64,000 bases of DNA from DATLXH01 sp035576005 (GTDB lineage: Bacteria > Acidobacteriota > Thermoanaerobaculia > Gp7-AA8): NCBI GenBank assembly GCA_035576005.1, contig DATLXH010000071.1, positions 1-64,000 of the forward strand, written 5' to 3'. A program made the translations under genes and the position numbers. Positions 16,292 through 24,776 of this stretch are shown here, one piece after another (within the stretch, counting starts at the first letter, position 1; every line of letters starts with the position of its first letter). The notes beneath the pieces were generated by a model. That model did not search any database. It worked only from the letters and a program-made list of their open reading frames with translations, and had not been told where the DNA came from.

Positions 16292-16912
16292 CTACAAGCT
16301 GATTCCGGGAGCATCCTCATAAGCAGAGCCGATACGGCACAGTTCGTCGAGTGTTTCTCCGAACATCTCGTACAACTGCTTCAAATGCCCGATGTCCGTG
16401 ATCACGCCGGTGACGAGGAAGACAAGTTCGTCGACACCGTTCGGAAATGTAGGACCGAACCACCCCTCATCATCCTTAACGGAGAAGTGGATGGTCCGTT
16501 GGGCCGCGATGAGCTCTCGCAGTCTGGCGTTCGACAGGAGGGCTCGCACCTTATGTTCGTCATTACTCCTGATAATGAAATCCTCATCGAACGGTTGATG
16601 GCCAATGTCGATGTCCTGCATGCCCAGCCACTTGCCTATGTTGCTGAAGAACCCCTTTCGATGAATCGCGAAGCGGAATCCGTCGGCATTGACGTAGGGA
16701 GCGCGCATTCGCGTGTAAACGATCAAGACCTTGCCGGTCGACACGACGTACTTGTCGAGCGTAACGGTCCATTCCTCATGCGCGACTGCGACTTTGTCGC
16801 CCTTCCAGAAGCCGCCGTCGATGTACCGCCCTTCGACCTCGGCGCTCAGCTGTCGCCAGATCTCCTTGTGACTCGGTCCAAACATCTTGCGGAGAACGCT
16901 CATGCAGTTCAT
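16292..16912 (-). CDS. Conserved hypothetical protein (DUF3137-like)
   Basis: A 206-residue soluble protein. Central blocks are GFFSNIGKWLGMQDIDIG (about 85-102), FDEDFIIRSNDEHKVRALL (about 106-124), FSVKDDEGWFGPTFPNGVDE (about 142-162) and a C-terminal VITDIGHLKQLYEMFGETL. The FDxxFIIxSND pattern recalls DUF3137/KH-like hypothetical proteins. No enzymatic motif, signal peptide or membrane segment is evident. The ATG at 16912 follows GAGAGAAG; the frame can start at 16957. Function unknown. Confidence 0.75.
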   Translation of the reverse strand: MNCMSVLRKMFGPSHKEIWRQLSAEVEGRYIDGGFWKGDKVAVAHEEWTVTLDKYVVSTGKVLIVYTRMRAPYVNADGFRFAIHRKGFFSNIGKWLGMQDIDIGHQPFDEDFIIRSNDEHKVRALLSNARLRELIAAQRTIHFSVKDDEGWFGPTFPNGVDELVFLVTGVITDIGHLKQLYEMFGETLDELCRIGSAYEDAPGISL

Positions 16913-17355
16913 CTTCTCTCGAAATGGGGGATCAGGTTCCAAAGAATGCATCGGCATGTCTGTAGAGTCGAACCGCGCCTCCGGCCGCTGCGATATTCGG
17001 CCCTTCTGCGCGGAAGCGGCCCAATCGCGCCGACGATCTATATAGAAAAAAACCCTCTCCGTAGTTCTCGCCGGCCGTTAGACCCAGCACCATGAGCGGT
17101 TCAGTGTCGACCTCTGCGAAAAGCATGGTCCCTCGCCCACGTCGTCTCCGGCGCTCCCTCACCTCGCGGCGGCGCCTTGTCACGCGCTTCGATCCGTTCG
17201 CTGGTTCGGCGGCTGGCTCTGGGGTGACACCAGCCGCCGTATGGCGGCGAAAGATCCATAGCACCCGGCTTGGCCGGGTGAACTAACGCGAATAGGGCGC
17301 TAAGTCCGCGTAGCGGGCGGCAGAGACGCGATTCGCGAATCCCGATACGCTCCGG
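16913..17355. other. Intergenic or decayed region
   Basis: About 440 bp without a convincing gene. It contains several hairpins (CAGCCGCCGTATGGCGGCG near 17231-17249; CACCCGGCTTGGCCGGGTG near 17262-17280). A minus-strand frame down to 16932 has plausible codon use over about 60 residues but no homology I recognise; it could be a small gene or debris of the pseudogene that follows. Confidence 0.5.
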
Positions 17356-18040
17356 GTGGCCCTTATCCATAGCCACCTTTCTATAGGAACCCTTTCCTTG
17401 TTCGACCTCGATATCCCTGCTCGGAGGCTCACTCAGAAACTCGCCAGGCGAGTCGATTGGCAGAAGCTCCTTGTTTCCGCGTCGCCGACTGGCGATCGAC
17501 TTCTCCTGCGAGGCACCAGCGGCGATCCGATGATGGTCATCGAATCCGATTCCGGAAGAACGGTCGACCTTCCTCCTGCCTCAGCAGCCAGGGATTCGTC
17601 TCAAACCTTCAACTCCTGGCCCACCTTGCTGTCTGACGGAAGGGTCGTAGTGCCTCGAACTGAGAACAAGACCGTTACTCTGCTGGTGTGGGGAAGGGCA
17701 AGGAGCTCTGGAGCAAACCATTCCGTTGGGCTAGTCTCTACGGACGGCGGTGGGGAGGGAAGTATCGCCTGGGAAAATTCGGGTGAGTCTACTGGTGCAT
17801 CAGGGGAAAACCGCTATGTTGGATCAGGTCTGGAACACGCTACTTGTCGATGTTGATCAGGGGAAAGTAGCGCGGAGCGAGAAGGGTATGAGAATCCGGA
17901 CCGACGTCTGGCACACGGCGCAACTCGTTCCCGATGCAGAGCCTTTCAGCGCGGCAAATTCAGTTCTGGAAGGCCCGGGCACAGTTATTCGCTGGGATGC
18001 TCTTACGCGAGACAAGAAAGTTCTTTTCGCGATGAAATAG
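17356..18040 (+). pseudogene. Frameshifted beta-propeller-like protein
   Basis: Three consecutive reading frames join into one sensible protein. Frame one (to about 17693) carries KLLVSASPTGDRLLLRGTSG and WPTLLSDGRVVVPRTENK, a propeller-blade pattern. A second frame (about 17694-17765) gives GKGKELWSKPFRWASLYGRR, and a third (about 17766-18040) gives LLVHQGKTAMLDQVWNTLLV, then IRTDVWHTAQLVP and a terminal FAMK. No single frame makes an uninterrupted protein, so this is a pseudogene, or two indels are sequencing errors. The 5' end is indistinct; a signal peptide was not found. The nearest unit it resembles is a secreted WD40/TolB-like propeller. Family not identified. Confidence 0.55.
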
Positions 18041-18062
18041 GAATGTGCGCTCGGTCGAGAAT

Positions 18063-18344
18063 TCAACTTCGGGCGTTGCCGAATCTCTCAGCCGACCTGG
18101 CGCGAGCCCTTGCCGCCTCGACCTCACGATCGTGCGGCTCAGCGCTCGTGATCAGCGAGGCCAGCAGGCCCTGTGCAATCACGGTGATCTCGGCCACGGC
18201 CAGGTCAAAGGCGGCTTCGTTCGCCTTCGAAGGTTTCGTGAACCCGCACAGCTTCCGGACGAACTGAAGCGATGCCGCATGAACTTCGTCTTCCCTCGCG
18301 GGCGGTTCGAAATTGAAAAGGGTTTTGATATTTCTGCACATCAT
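18063..18344 (-). CDS. DUF2277 family protein
   Basis: A 93-residue protein with the DUF2277 hallmark start MCRNIKTLFNFEPP and the LQFVRKLCGFTKPSKANEAA block (residues 27-46). The acidic/helical remainder (FDLAVAEITVIAQGLLASL) and the charged C-terminus are also family-like. It is small, cytosolic and of unknown function. The gene is convergent with the upstream propeller pseudogene and lies 40 bp from a hypothetical gene on the same strand. Confidence 0.9.
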   Translation of the reverse strand: MMCRNIKTLFNFEPPAREDEVHAASLQFVRKLCGFTKPSKANEAAFDLAVAEITVIAQGLLASLITSAEPHDREVEAARARARSAERFGNARS

Positions 18345-18384
18345 CGACTCCTGTGTGGTTGGTGGCTGGCCATTTTACGCGCAG

Positions 18385-18798
18385 TCAGGCCGCCTGAAAC
18401 AACCGGGAAAACAGCTCGCTGTCGAAAGGGTGAGCCCAGTCGCACTCCTGATTCACCGAGCGGCTGTAGCCCAGCAGGTCCGTCGAGCTGATGAAGCCTG
18501 TGATCACACCGCGAATGCGAACGGCTACCGCCTCACCCGTCGATGACCATAGCAACTCGATGTCATCCTCGGTCACTGGAAGTTGGACACGGAAGTCCGA
18601 CGCGTACTCGCCGGCGAGCGGAGGAGGAGCTGGGCCACCGGCCTGCTGATCTCCGTCGACGTTGTACAGAAAACAACCCGCGATCGGTTCCGCGCCCTCC
18701 GGCGAGGTCATGTACAACCACGCAGATGAAGCGGTCTCCTCGACTACAGCTTGTCTTGCGGAGGCTCCGCTCAGGGAAGCGACAAAGAGATCAGGCAT
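18385..18798 (-). CDS. Hypothetical protein
   Basis: A 137-residue protein of unrecognised family. It begins MPDLFVASLSGASAR at ATG 18798; the open frame reaches 19152 but that extension is made of a translated family A repeat and is rejected. It contains a hydrophobic strand-rich half (SSAWLYMTSPEGAEPIAGCF) and a Pro/Ala linker (GGPAPPPLAGEY), then a strand pattern DIELLWSSTGEAVAVRIRG with VITGFISS, ending in aromatic residues. No signal peptide. It may form an operon with the DUF2277 gene 40 bp downstream. Confidence 0.6.
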   Translation of the reverse strand: MPDLFVASLSGASARQAVVEETASSAWLYMTSPEGAEPIAGCFLYNVDGDQQAGGPAPPPLAGEYASDFRVQLPVTEDDIELLWSSTGEAVAVRIRGVITGFISSTDLLGYSRSVNQECDWAHPFDSELFSRLFQAA

Positions 18799-18841
18799 CC
18801 CCCCCAGTCTAAACTGAACGTGCGTAGGCCGGCATTGCGAT

Positions 18842-19052
18842 GAGCCGCGCAGCGGCGTTCCCTCTCCCCGGCGGGGAGAGGGAAGCGAGCGAAGCGGAGC
18901 AGGGAGAGGGGCGTAAAAGTCTCGCCATTCGGTTGCGGTTGTTGAGACGACCGGGAGAAAGAACCGAGTCTTCGTATCTCTGGCGGCCCCTCTCCCTGAT
19001 CGCTCCGCTCTCTTCCCTCTCCCCGCCGGGGAGAGGGAGCGCGCTTCGCGGC
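18842..19052. repeat. Family A palindromic repeat
   Basis: Intact copy, ends GAGCCGCGCAGCGGCG / GCGCGCTTCGCGGC, with two CTCTCCCC(G)GCGGGGAGAG hairpins flanking a core that includes GTAAAAGTCTCGCCATTCGG and CTTCGTATCTC. No ORF; lies between convergent-spaced minus genes. Confidence 0.85.
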
Positions 19053-19090
19053 GATGGCAGGTGTGGTCGACGTCTCGCTTATGCGACGGC

Positions 19091-20368
19091 TCACGGTTTC
19101 TTCGAAGAATCTGGCTTCTTATCGAACTGCGTCGAAGGTTTTGCTGCCTCACTCAGGCGAGCGAGTTGAAACATCTTCGGAATTTCTTTGCCGGCAAGAA
19201 TTCGCTCCGCGGTCATCTGGCCGACTGCCGGCGCCAGCTTGAAGCCGTGTCCCGAGCCTCCTCCAGCGAACCAGACGTTGCCCGCCTCGGGGTGGCGGTC
19301 GATGATCAAGTGTCCATCGGGGCTGTTCTCGTACTGGCAGACCTGCGATTCCAGCAAGGGTGCACGGGCGAGCTCAGGGAACCTTTCGGAAAGAAGCTGT
19401 CGGGCCCGCTCAATGCCTTCCCTGCTGGGAGTTCGATCGCCGTCGGTCGGATCGATCGGCTCACCGCGTGTGTCGTCCGCGATCTTGAAGCCCCGACCGT
19501 GCACGTCGGGTGCACCGTAGAAAATCCGATCACCGAAGTCAATCCATACTGGAAACCGGCCGGAGAGATATCGTTGAGATCCGCGCGGAGCTCCGAAGAA
19601 GAAAACCTCCTGTCGTGTGGGGCGGATGATGTCACCCAGAACATCGGGAAAGAGCTTTCCGAGCCAGGGGCCACAAGCGAAAAGGAAGACGTCGGCTTCG
19701 ATGCGCGAGCCATCCTCGAGCTCGAGCGATTTCATGGCCCCTTTGCTGATTCGTCCCGGTTTGACGTGGGCGGTTCGGTAAGTCCCACCGGCCCGGACGA
19801 AGGTGTCGCGAACCACCATGCACGCTTGTCGCGCAGAGAGCACACCGGCCCGGCGTTCCAGAAAGATCGATTGAATTCCGCGCAAATCGATTTGAGGATA
19901 TCGGCGCGCCGTTTCAGTGATGGTCAACTTCTCTACGGGGAGTCCGAGCTCCTGCATGATTGACAACGATGACTGCACGTAAGCGTCGTCACCTCGATGC
20001 AGCCATAGCGCACCTGTCTGCGTATAAAGCGACTCATCCGTCGTAGCGTCGATCCTCTCCCACATCTCGAACGCCCGCTTGACCATCTCCACATAGATCC
20101 GGTCGGGTCCGTAGATTCCGCGGATGACGCGGGTATCGCCACCGGAGCTCGATCGAGTGTTACCGGGCCCCCATGAGTCGATGAGCACAACCTCAGCGCC
20201 CCGTCGACGCAGCTGTAGCGCAGACCATCCACCGAAGGCACCGGCCCCCACGACCGCAACCCGCGGCCGGGCGCCGGCAAAGAGAGACTCACCGCCGAGT
20301 CGCGCCAGCAACGGCACTGACGCGACACATCCCAGAAACTTTCGGCGAGAGACTCCCTTGCCGGTCAA
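19091..20368 (-). CDS. Tat-exported FAD-dependent oxidoreductase (DAO/monomeric sarcosine oxidase-like)
   Basis: A 425-residue flavoenzyme with a twin-arginine signal (SRRKFLGCVASVPLLARL, residues 7-24), so the folded FAD protein is exported. The FAD dinucleotide motif is VAVVGAGAFGGWSALQLRRRG near 37-57. The DAO fold continues with the GGDTRVIRGIYG segment near 73 (covalent-flavin region in MSOX-type enzymes lies later), RAGGTYRTAHV near 190 and the C-terminal WFAGGGSGHGFKLAPAVGQM near 385, the second FAD-binding motif. It oxidises an N-methyl or secondary amine in relatives; the actual substrate is unknown. It lies 4 bp from the TonB-dependent receptor gene upstream, hinting at an uptake-oxidation pair. 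Confidence 0.88.
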   Translation of the reverse strand: MTGKGVSRRKFLGCVASVPLLARLGGESLFAGARPRVAVVGAGAFGGWSALQLRRRGAEVVLIDSWGPGNTRSSSGGDTRVIRGIYGPDRIYVEMVKRAFEMWERIDATTDESLYTQTGALWLHRGDDAYVQSSLSIMQELGLPVEKLTITETARRYPQIDLRGIQSIFLERRAGVLSARQACMVVRDTFVRAGGTYRTAHVKPGRISKGAMKSLELEDGSRIEADVFLFACGPWLGKLFPDVLGDIIRPTRQEVFFFGAPRGSQRYLSGRFPVWIDFGDRIFYGAPDVHGRGFKIADDTRGEPIDPTDGDRTPSREGIERARQLLSERFPELARAPLLESQVCQYENSPDGHLIIDRHPEAGNVWFAGGGSGHGFKLAPAVGQMTAERILAGKEIPKMFQLARLSEAAKPSTQFDKKPDSSKKP

Positions 20369-20372
20369 CGAC

Positions 20373-22226
20373 TTAGAAATTCACACGTGTACTGATGCCG
20401 AACGTCCGCGGCGAGTTGGTCAGGTAGCCAACTCGTGCACGAATGCCTCGCTCCTGATCGAGCGCCAGCAGTGCACGCTCGTCAGTCACGTTGTTAATGA
20501 AGAATGCGGTATCGAACCGATTTCTGAGAAATCCGATTCGCAGGTTCAGTGTGTCGTAGGCAGGGAGCTTTGGATTGAACGTGAACGTGTTCGTCGTGAA
20601 CGGTCCGCCAATGTTGTTCGGCGAGAACGATGCGAGATTGACAGTGCCGAAGCCGGCCGCCTGGTCACCGATCTGCGTGTACCGATCGCCGACGTGCTGG
20701 AACGCGCCCGTGAGGTAACCGGCCCAGCCCCTGCTCGTCTGCCAGTGATACGTGCTCGCAGCAGAGAGCTGAAATTCGGGAACTGTCGGCAGACGCTTAC
20801 CTTTCTCGATACCCGAGATAATGCTGACAACGCCATTTTTGTCGGTGGAAGTCAGCGTTGATTGCAGCTTGGAGTTGTTGACACTGGCCGAGATGGCGAA
20901 GTCCACTTTGTCAGATGGCGCCAGCTCGAATTCAACCTCTGCGCCTGTGCTTCGCGCTTTGGGGACATTGAAGATGACTCGCGACGAACATGTCCCCGCG
21001 GTCACGGTTGCCTGCAGGTCCTGGATGTCCATGTAGAAAGCTGCGAGGTTGACTGATCCGCGATTCCCCATGATTCGCGACTTCGAGCCGACCTCGTAGT
21101 TCCACAGCTGCTCATCCTTCCACGACGACCGTCCGCCGAATGTCACAAGGTCCGCCGCTGTACAGAGCGGAACGTTGAGCGGATCATTGATCCCACCGAG
21201 ACGGAATCCCTTCGAGATCTGCGCGTTGAGTCGGGTCGAATCGTTCAACTTGTAACCGGCGATCACACGGGGAACGACGCCGTTTGCCTTGGAGGATCCC
21301 CGGGTGGTGCCGGGATCGGCGAAAATGCCGTCGAACGTCTGTACCCGGTCCTCTTTGAAGTTGTACCCGCGCAGTCCGCCGGTCAGGTCAAGTCGGTCTG
21401 TCACGGAGTACGTCGCTTCGCCGAAGATCGCAGCCTGGGTGAAGTCGTACCCGAGGTCCGAGAAAAAGAGGACGTCCTTGGGTGCGCCGAAGGTTCCTTT
21501 CGTCGGGATTCCGGTCGCAGTTTGGAATCCGCTTACCAGGAGACTCTGGCCGTACTGGCGATCGGTCTTGCTGTAGAACGCTCCGGTGACCCATTGCAGG
21601 CGGTCCCTGCTTCCGGACAGACGAACTTCCTGAGTGAACGCCTTTGCGGTGGTGGCATCGTCGAGCGGAGCATCGAGCGTATAGATGTTCGATGCCAGGC
21701 CGATCGTCCCTCCGGTAATACTGCCTGTCAGCGCAGTGGCGTCACGCACGACCAGCACATCGCGATCGGAGAACGAGGTAACCGAGGTAAGAGTATTACC
21801 GCCGAAATCGTACGACACGTTGAGGTCACCAAGGAGAAATGTGTCCGTGAAAGGCTCCTCGAACTGTGTGAACTGTTCGCGATCGCCGAGGTTCACTTTG
21901 GGCCGGGTCGTTGTGAACGGATTTGCCAGGATGTTGAAGTCGTCGACGCGGTTCCACCCTTTCATGTCCACTTCCTGATAGAGAATACGGGGAGTGATCT
22001 TCAACCTGCTGTTGGGTTCGAAAAGGAACGTCACGCGCGCGCCGGTGCGGTCGCCGCTGTTCACGTCTTCGTTGACGCTCAGATTCGGTTGAACTGCATC
22101 GATGAAGCCGCCGTAGCGCGTGTAGTACGCGGCCACGCGCATGGCCGATCGATCGCTGAACGGAACATTGACAGCCGCCTTGACGCTACCGCCGATGCCG
22201 CCGTCACCTACGGAGTTGAGGCTCAA
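20373..22226 (-). pseudogene. TonB-dependent receptor lacking its N-terminal plug
   Basis: A 617-residue frame with the outer-membrane beta-barrel of a TonB-dependent receptor but no signal peptide, TonB box or plug domain. The sequence enters in mid-protein at NSVGDGGIGGSVKAAVNVPF, equivalent to the end of the plug, and then runs through barrel strands (VRLSGSRDRLQWVTGAFYS, SKGFRLGGINDP, AAFYMDIQDLQAT) to the terminal FGISTRVNF with C-terminal Phe. Relatives are about 750-850 residues. The break falls where a plus-strand ABC-ATPase fragment begins (22229), so a deletion or rearrangement removed about 150-200 codons. The first usable start is TTG 22226. An export signal is missing, so the protein is unlikely to function. 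The Tat oxidase gene follows 4 bp later. Confidence 0.8.
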
Positions 22227-22228
22227 CG

Positions 22229-22415
22229 ATCGGTTTCGGTCTCCTCGGGCCCAACGGTGCAGGCAAATCCACGCTCATGCGCACCCTGGCCACTTTGCAG
22301 GAGCCTGACGAAGGATCGATCCAATTCGACGGCCAGGACATCGTTCGCAACCCAGAGTGGATTCGAGGGAGGCTGGGCTACCTTCCTCAGGAGTTTGGTT
22401 TCTACCCCAGGATCC
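22229..22415 (+). pseudogene. ABC transporter ATPase fragment (Walker A to Q-loop)
   Basis: The plus strand reads TIGFGLLGPNGAGKSTLMRT, then LATLQEPDEGSIQFDGQDIV, then RGRLGYLPQEFGFYPRI: Walker A through the Q-loop of an ABC-2/bacitracin-type export ATPase. Both ends are missing: it starts inside the domain at the truncated TonB receptor junction and leaves the family pattern after 22415. No signature motif or Walker B follows. This is a scar of a deletion. Confidence 0.85.
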
Positions 22416-22419
22416 GGAG

Positions 22420-22479
22420 ATCACGCGCGTGGATCGAGATCGCAGCAACAACATCAAAAAGGTGCTGACTTCAGGATAG
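22420..22479 (+). pseudogene. Possible C-terminal tail of an unidentified gene
   Basis: Directly after the ABC fragment, another frame reads ITRVDRDRSNNIKKVLTSG and stops at TAG 22477-22479. It looks protein-like but is only 19 codons, so chance is possible. If real, it is a third gene fragment in the same scar. Confidence 0.25.
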
Positions 22480-22526
22480 CAGTGCTGAGGGATCGTTGCT
22501 GCATCAAGTTAGCTTTCCTGATCCGT

Positions 22527-22722
22527 GAGCCGCGCAGCGGCGTTCCCTCTCCCCGACGGGGAGAGGGAAGCGAGCGAAGCGAAGCAGGGAGAGGGGCGTG
22601 ACAGTCTCGCGATTCCGTTGAAAGGGGCGAGGTCTTCGTATCTCTCACGACCCCTCTCCCGGTCGCTGACGCGACCACCCTCTCCCCGCCGGGGAGAGGG
22701 TTTAGGCCCCTTCGGGGCCCTA
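22527..22722. repeat. Family A palindromic repeat
   Basis: Ends GAGCCGCGCAGCGGCG on the left and a GGCCCCTTCGGGGCC hairpin on the right, with both CTCTCCCC/GGGGAGAG cores. The stop of the next minus-strand gene (22724) sits right at its edge. Confidence 0.85.
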
Positions 22723-22723
22723 C

Positions 22724-23230
22724 CTACATCTTCCGCGAGTCGTAGGCCCAGTGGAGCAGGGCCTGGCGCTGTTTGCGGCGGCACTTCATGTCACCATCCC
22801 AGCAGTTCTGCTTGATTTGGGCGATATGCCGCGTCATGGCGCGCCATCGCTTGATCTGACGTGCATCATCCGGACAGCGTCGTCCGGCAAAGTATCGGCA
22901 ATACCACTGAAACCAGCCCCGCGGATCTTCGTGGTAGATCCATCCTTTCTCACGCCATACCGAAAGAGGTTGCGATGCACTGACGCCGAAAAAATTCATT
23001 TCCGGATCGTGACGCTGAGGCGAGAGGCGAGCCGCCTTGAACCATCGGGCAGGAAACTCATCACGGCAGTCAGTCATGTAACGGCCACCGAAGACACCGA
23101 GCCGAAGCATCTCTTCAGGTGTCAGCTCAGGGTGAAAGTCGGGATCGAAGTTCTTACCAGGGGGCTCGGTCAGGAAGTATCCGTAGCCGTGCTGCATGGT
23201 GTCATTGACCAGTATCCGTTTACGTTTCAT
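22724..23230 (-). CDS. Conserved hypothetical protein
   Basis: A 168-residue basic protein without known domains. Conserved-looking blocks are DPDFHPELTPEEMLRLGVFG near 28-47, YMTDCRDEFPARWFKAARLS near 51-70, and aromatic-rich DPRGWFQWYCRYFAGRR near 103-119 followed by RHIAQIKQNC. The many Trp, Tyr and Arg residues recall small plant/bacterial hypothetical proteins. No signal peptide or enzymatic motif seen. Its last codons and TAG lie directly beside a family A repeat. Function unknown. Confidence 0.7.
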   Translation of the reverse strand: MKRKRILVNDTMQHGYGYFLTEPPGKNFDPDFHPELTPEEMLRLGVFGGRYMTDCRDEFPARWFKAARLSPQRHDPEMNFFGVSASQPLSVWREKGWIYHEDPRGWFQWYCRYFAGRRCPDDARQIKRWRAMTRHIAQIKQNCWDGDMKCRRKQRQALLHWAYDSRKM

Positions 23231-23276
23231 CGACTCGGAGGGTCTGTCGCCCTTTTGGAGGTACGGAGCCAGAAAA

Positions 23277-23301
23277 GAAAGGCGAGCCTTGCTCGCCTTT
23301 C
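23277..23301 (-). terminator. Intrinsic terminator after the SGNH hydrolase gene
   Basis: 10-bp stem GAAAGGCGAG / CTCGCCTTTC with a CCTTG loop; on the minus strand a TTTCTTTTCTGG tract follows. Confidence 0.75.
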
Positions 23302-23324
23302 TGAAGATGGATGGAAAGGACGGA

Positions 23325-24758
23325 CTACTGATCGTTGCCCGATACAGGCTCGGGTTCCGCTTCAGGGGCTAGTGCCACTTCCTGAACACGTGCGGCAAAG
23401 CTGCGGATCTGTTCAACAGCCTCAGCTGAGATCGAAAGCGGAATCGCCGGATAAACCTTCAAATCCGCAGTGACCTCCGGTGCGTTGTTCGCAAAGAACT
23501 CAGAGATCGACGCGAACGCGATCCGCGTCCTGTAGCCTCGATTGATCGCACGAATGAACTCGTTTGCGAAAAGCGTGTAGCCGATGTCCGTCAGATGGAA
23601 GCCGTCGTAGCTGTAAAAGCCGCCGGTGAGATATGAGCTGTCGATGGGAATCCCCCCGTACGACGCGCCCGCCTGGATCCTCTTGAAGAGTCCGCTCACG
23701 TCCGCTACCGGGATGTTTCGCGCAGCGGCAGCCGCTGTGATGACGTTGTTGTACTCGCCGACTCGCGCTTCGATGGCGGCCTGCTCTGCTGGTGTGAGAA
23801 CGTCATTGTCGGACAGAGGTTTGCCCACATCGGGCAGGGAGGGGAAGAGTGGTGCCAGGGCGCTCGGGATGCCGAAGCCGCTTCCCAGTTTCGTTGCGGC
23901 GGTCAACAGCACGAGGCTTCCTACCGGAAGCTGGCCGAATTGCCCGCCGCCGAGGTCGGCCAGGTAGTAAATCGGCTTGCCATCGGGTCCGAGCACCGGT
24001 AATCTGGTTGCCGGGTTAATCAGGAACGGTGCGACGCTTCCTGCGACAGGAACGGTCGCAATCGGAATCGCTGGAAGGGTCCCGATCACGATCCCCGCGT
24101 TTGGAGCGCCTGCCGTGAGCTTGTCGAGGACGAGATTGTAGTCGCGACTGAAATCGGCCAGTGGTGTGAGTGCAGCAGGCGTACCGCTGAGCACTGCACC
24201 GAGAGCGTCGTTTCCGCCGATCCAGAGATAGATGAAGGTTGGATTGAGCGCCAGTGCCTGATCGATCGCTGTGCCACCGAGACCCCGAAGGATGAACTGT
24301 CCGAAGACCCGAGGGGTGCTGTTCGCCGGCTCTCTGCCTGTGAGCGTCAGGAGATCGTTGACGCGGGCCCCGGGAATGCTCAGGTTGTTATACGGCCGGG
24401 GAAGGTTGAGATTCAGCGGTGAGCCGTTCGACGGAGACTTCGGGACAATTCGCGGGGGGAACGAAAGGATGTTGGTGACCTCGAGCTCCGGTCCGATCCC
24501 TGGATCGCTGACAAGCGGCTGCTGGAAGTCGATTGCCCCAGCCTGGCGTGCGATGACCGCGGGAGGACTGTATCGCTGATGCGTGAAGACGAGCGAGCCA
24601 TTCGTGAGGCCCGCGCCATAACTATCGCCAAGGGCGACGAAGCGGCTGAAGTCCGCGCGGCCTCGTGCTGCCGGGCTCTGCGCAACTGCAGGGGACGCCA
24701 GTGACGTGAGCGCCAGGAGTGCCGCGAGTAGTGTTGCCGACTTCGACGTGCGGATCAT
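23325..24758 (-). CDS. Secreted SGNH/GDSL-family lipase or esterase
   Basis: A 477-residue exported hydrolase (signal ATLLAALLALTSLASPAVAQ). The SGNH motifs are visible: block I FVALGDSYGAGLT near 40-52 (nucleophile Ser), block III LWIGGNDALGAVLSG near 175-188, and block V DGFHLTDIGYTLFA near 395-408 (Asp and His). The middle includes proline- and glycine-rich loops and a long C-terminal tail ending in EPEPVSGNDQ. Members hydrolyse lipids or esters outside the cell or in the periplasm. It starts 18 bp downstream of a FadL-type porin gene on the same strand, so the pair probably forms an operon that releases fatty acids and carries them through the outer membrane. Confidence 0.9.
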   Translation of the reverse strand: MIRTSKSATLLAALLALTSLASPAVAQSPAARGRADFSRFVALGDSYGAGLTNGSLVFTHQRYSPPAVIARQAGAIDFQQPLVSDPGIGPELEVTNILSFPPRIVPKSPSNGSPLNLNLPRPYNNLSIPGARVNDLLTLTGREPANSTPRVFGQFILRGLGGTAIDQALALNPTFIYLWIGGNDALGAVLSGTPAALTPLADFSRDYNLVLDKLTAGAPNAGIVIGTLPAIPIATVPVAGSVAPFLINPATRLPVLGPDGKPIYYLADLGGGQFGQLPVGSLVLLTAATKLGSGFGIPSALAPLFPSLPDVGKPLSDNDVLTPAEQAAIEARVGEYNNVITAAAAARNIPVADVSGLFKRIQAGASYGGIPIDSSYLTGGFYSYDGFHLTDIGYTLFANEFIRAINRGYRTRIAFASISEFFANNAPEVTADLKVYPAIPLSISAEAVEQIRSFAARVQEVALAPEAEPEPVSGNDQ

Positions 24759-24776
24759 AAGGCTCCTTTGGAATGA

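Noticed and set aside
16385..17095. 236-residue plus-strand frame
   Set aside because: Antisense to the DUF3137-like gene; residues do not resemble a protein.
16932..17126. Minus-strand frame of about 64 codons (MLFAEVDTEP...)
   Set aside because: Codon use is plausible, but there is no ribosome site, no homology that I recognise and it is too short to support.
18799..19152. N-terminal extension of the hypothetical gene at 18385
   Set aside because: It is translated family A repeat sequence (SLPSPRRGEG-like), not conserved protein.
19061..19963. 300-residue plus-strand frame
   Set aside because: Antisense shadow of the Tat-exported FAD oxidoreductase, which has a full signal and two FAD motifs.
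21522..22601. 359-residue plus-strand frame
   Set aside because: It lies antisense to the TonB receptor barrel, has no domain and runs into a family A repeat. The receptor frame is clearly coding.
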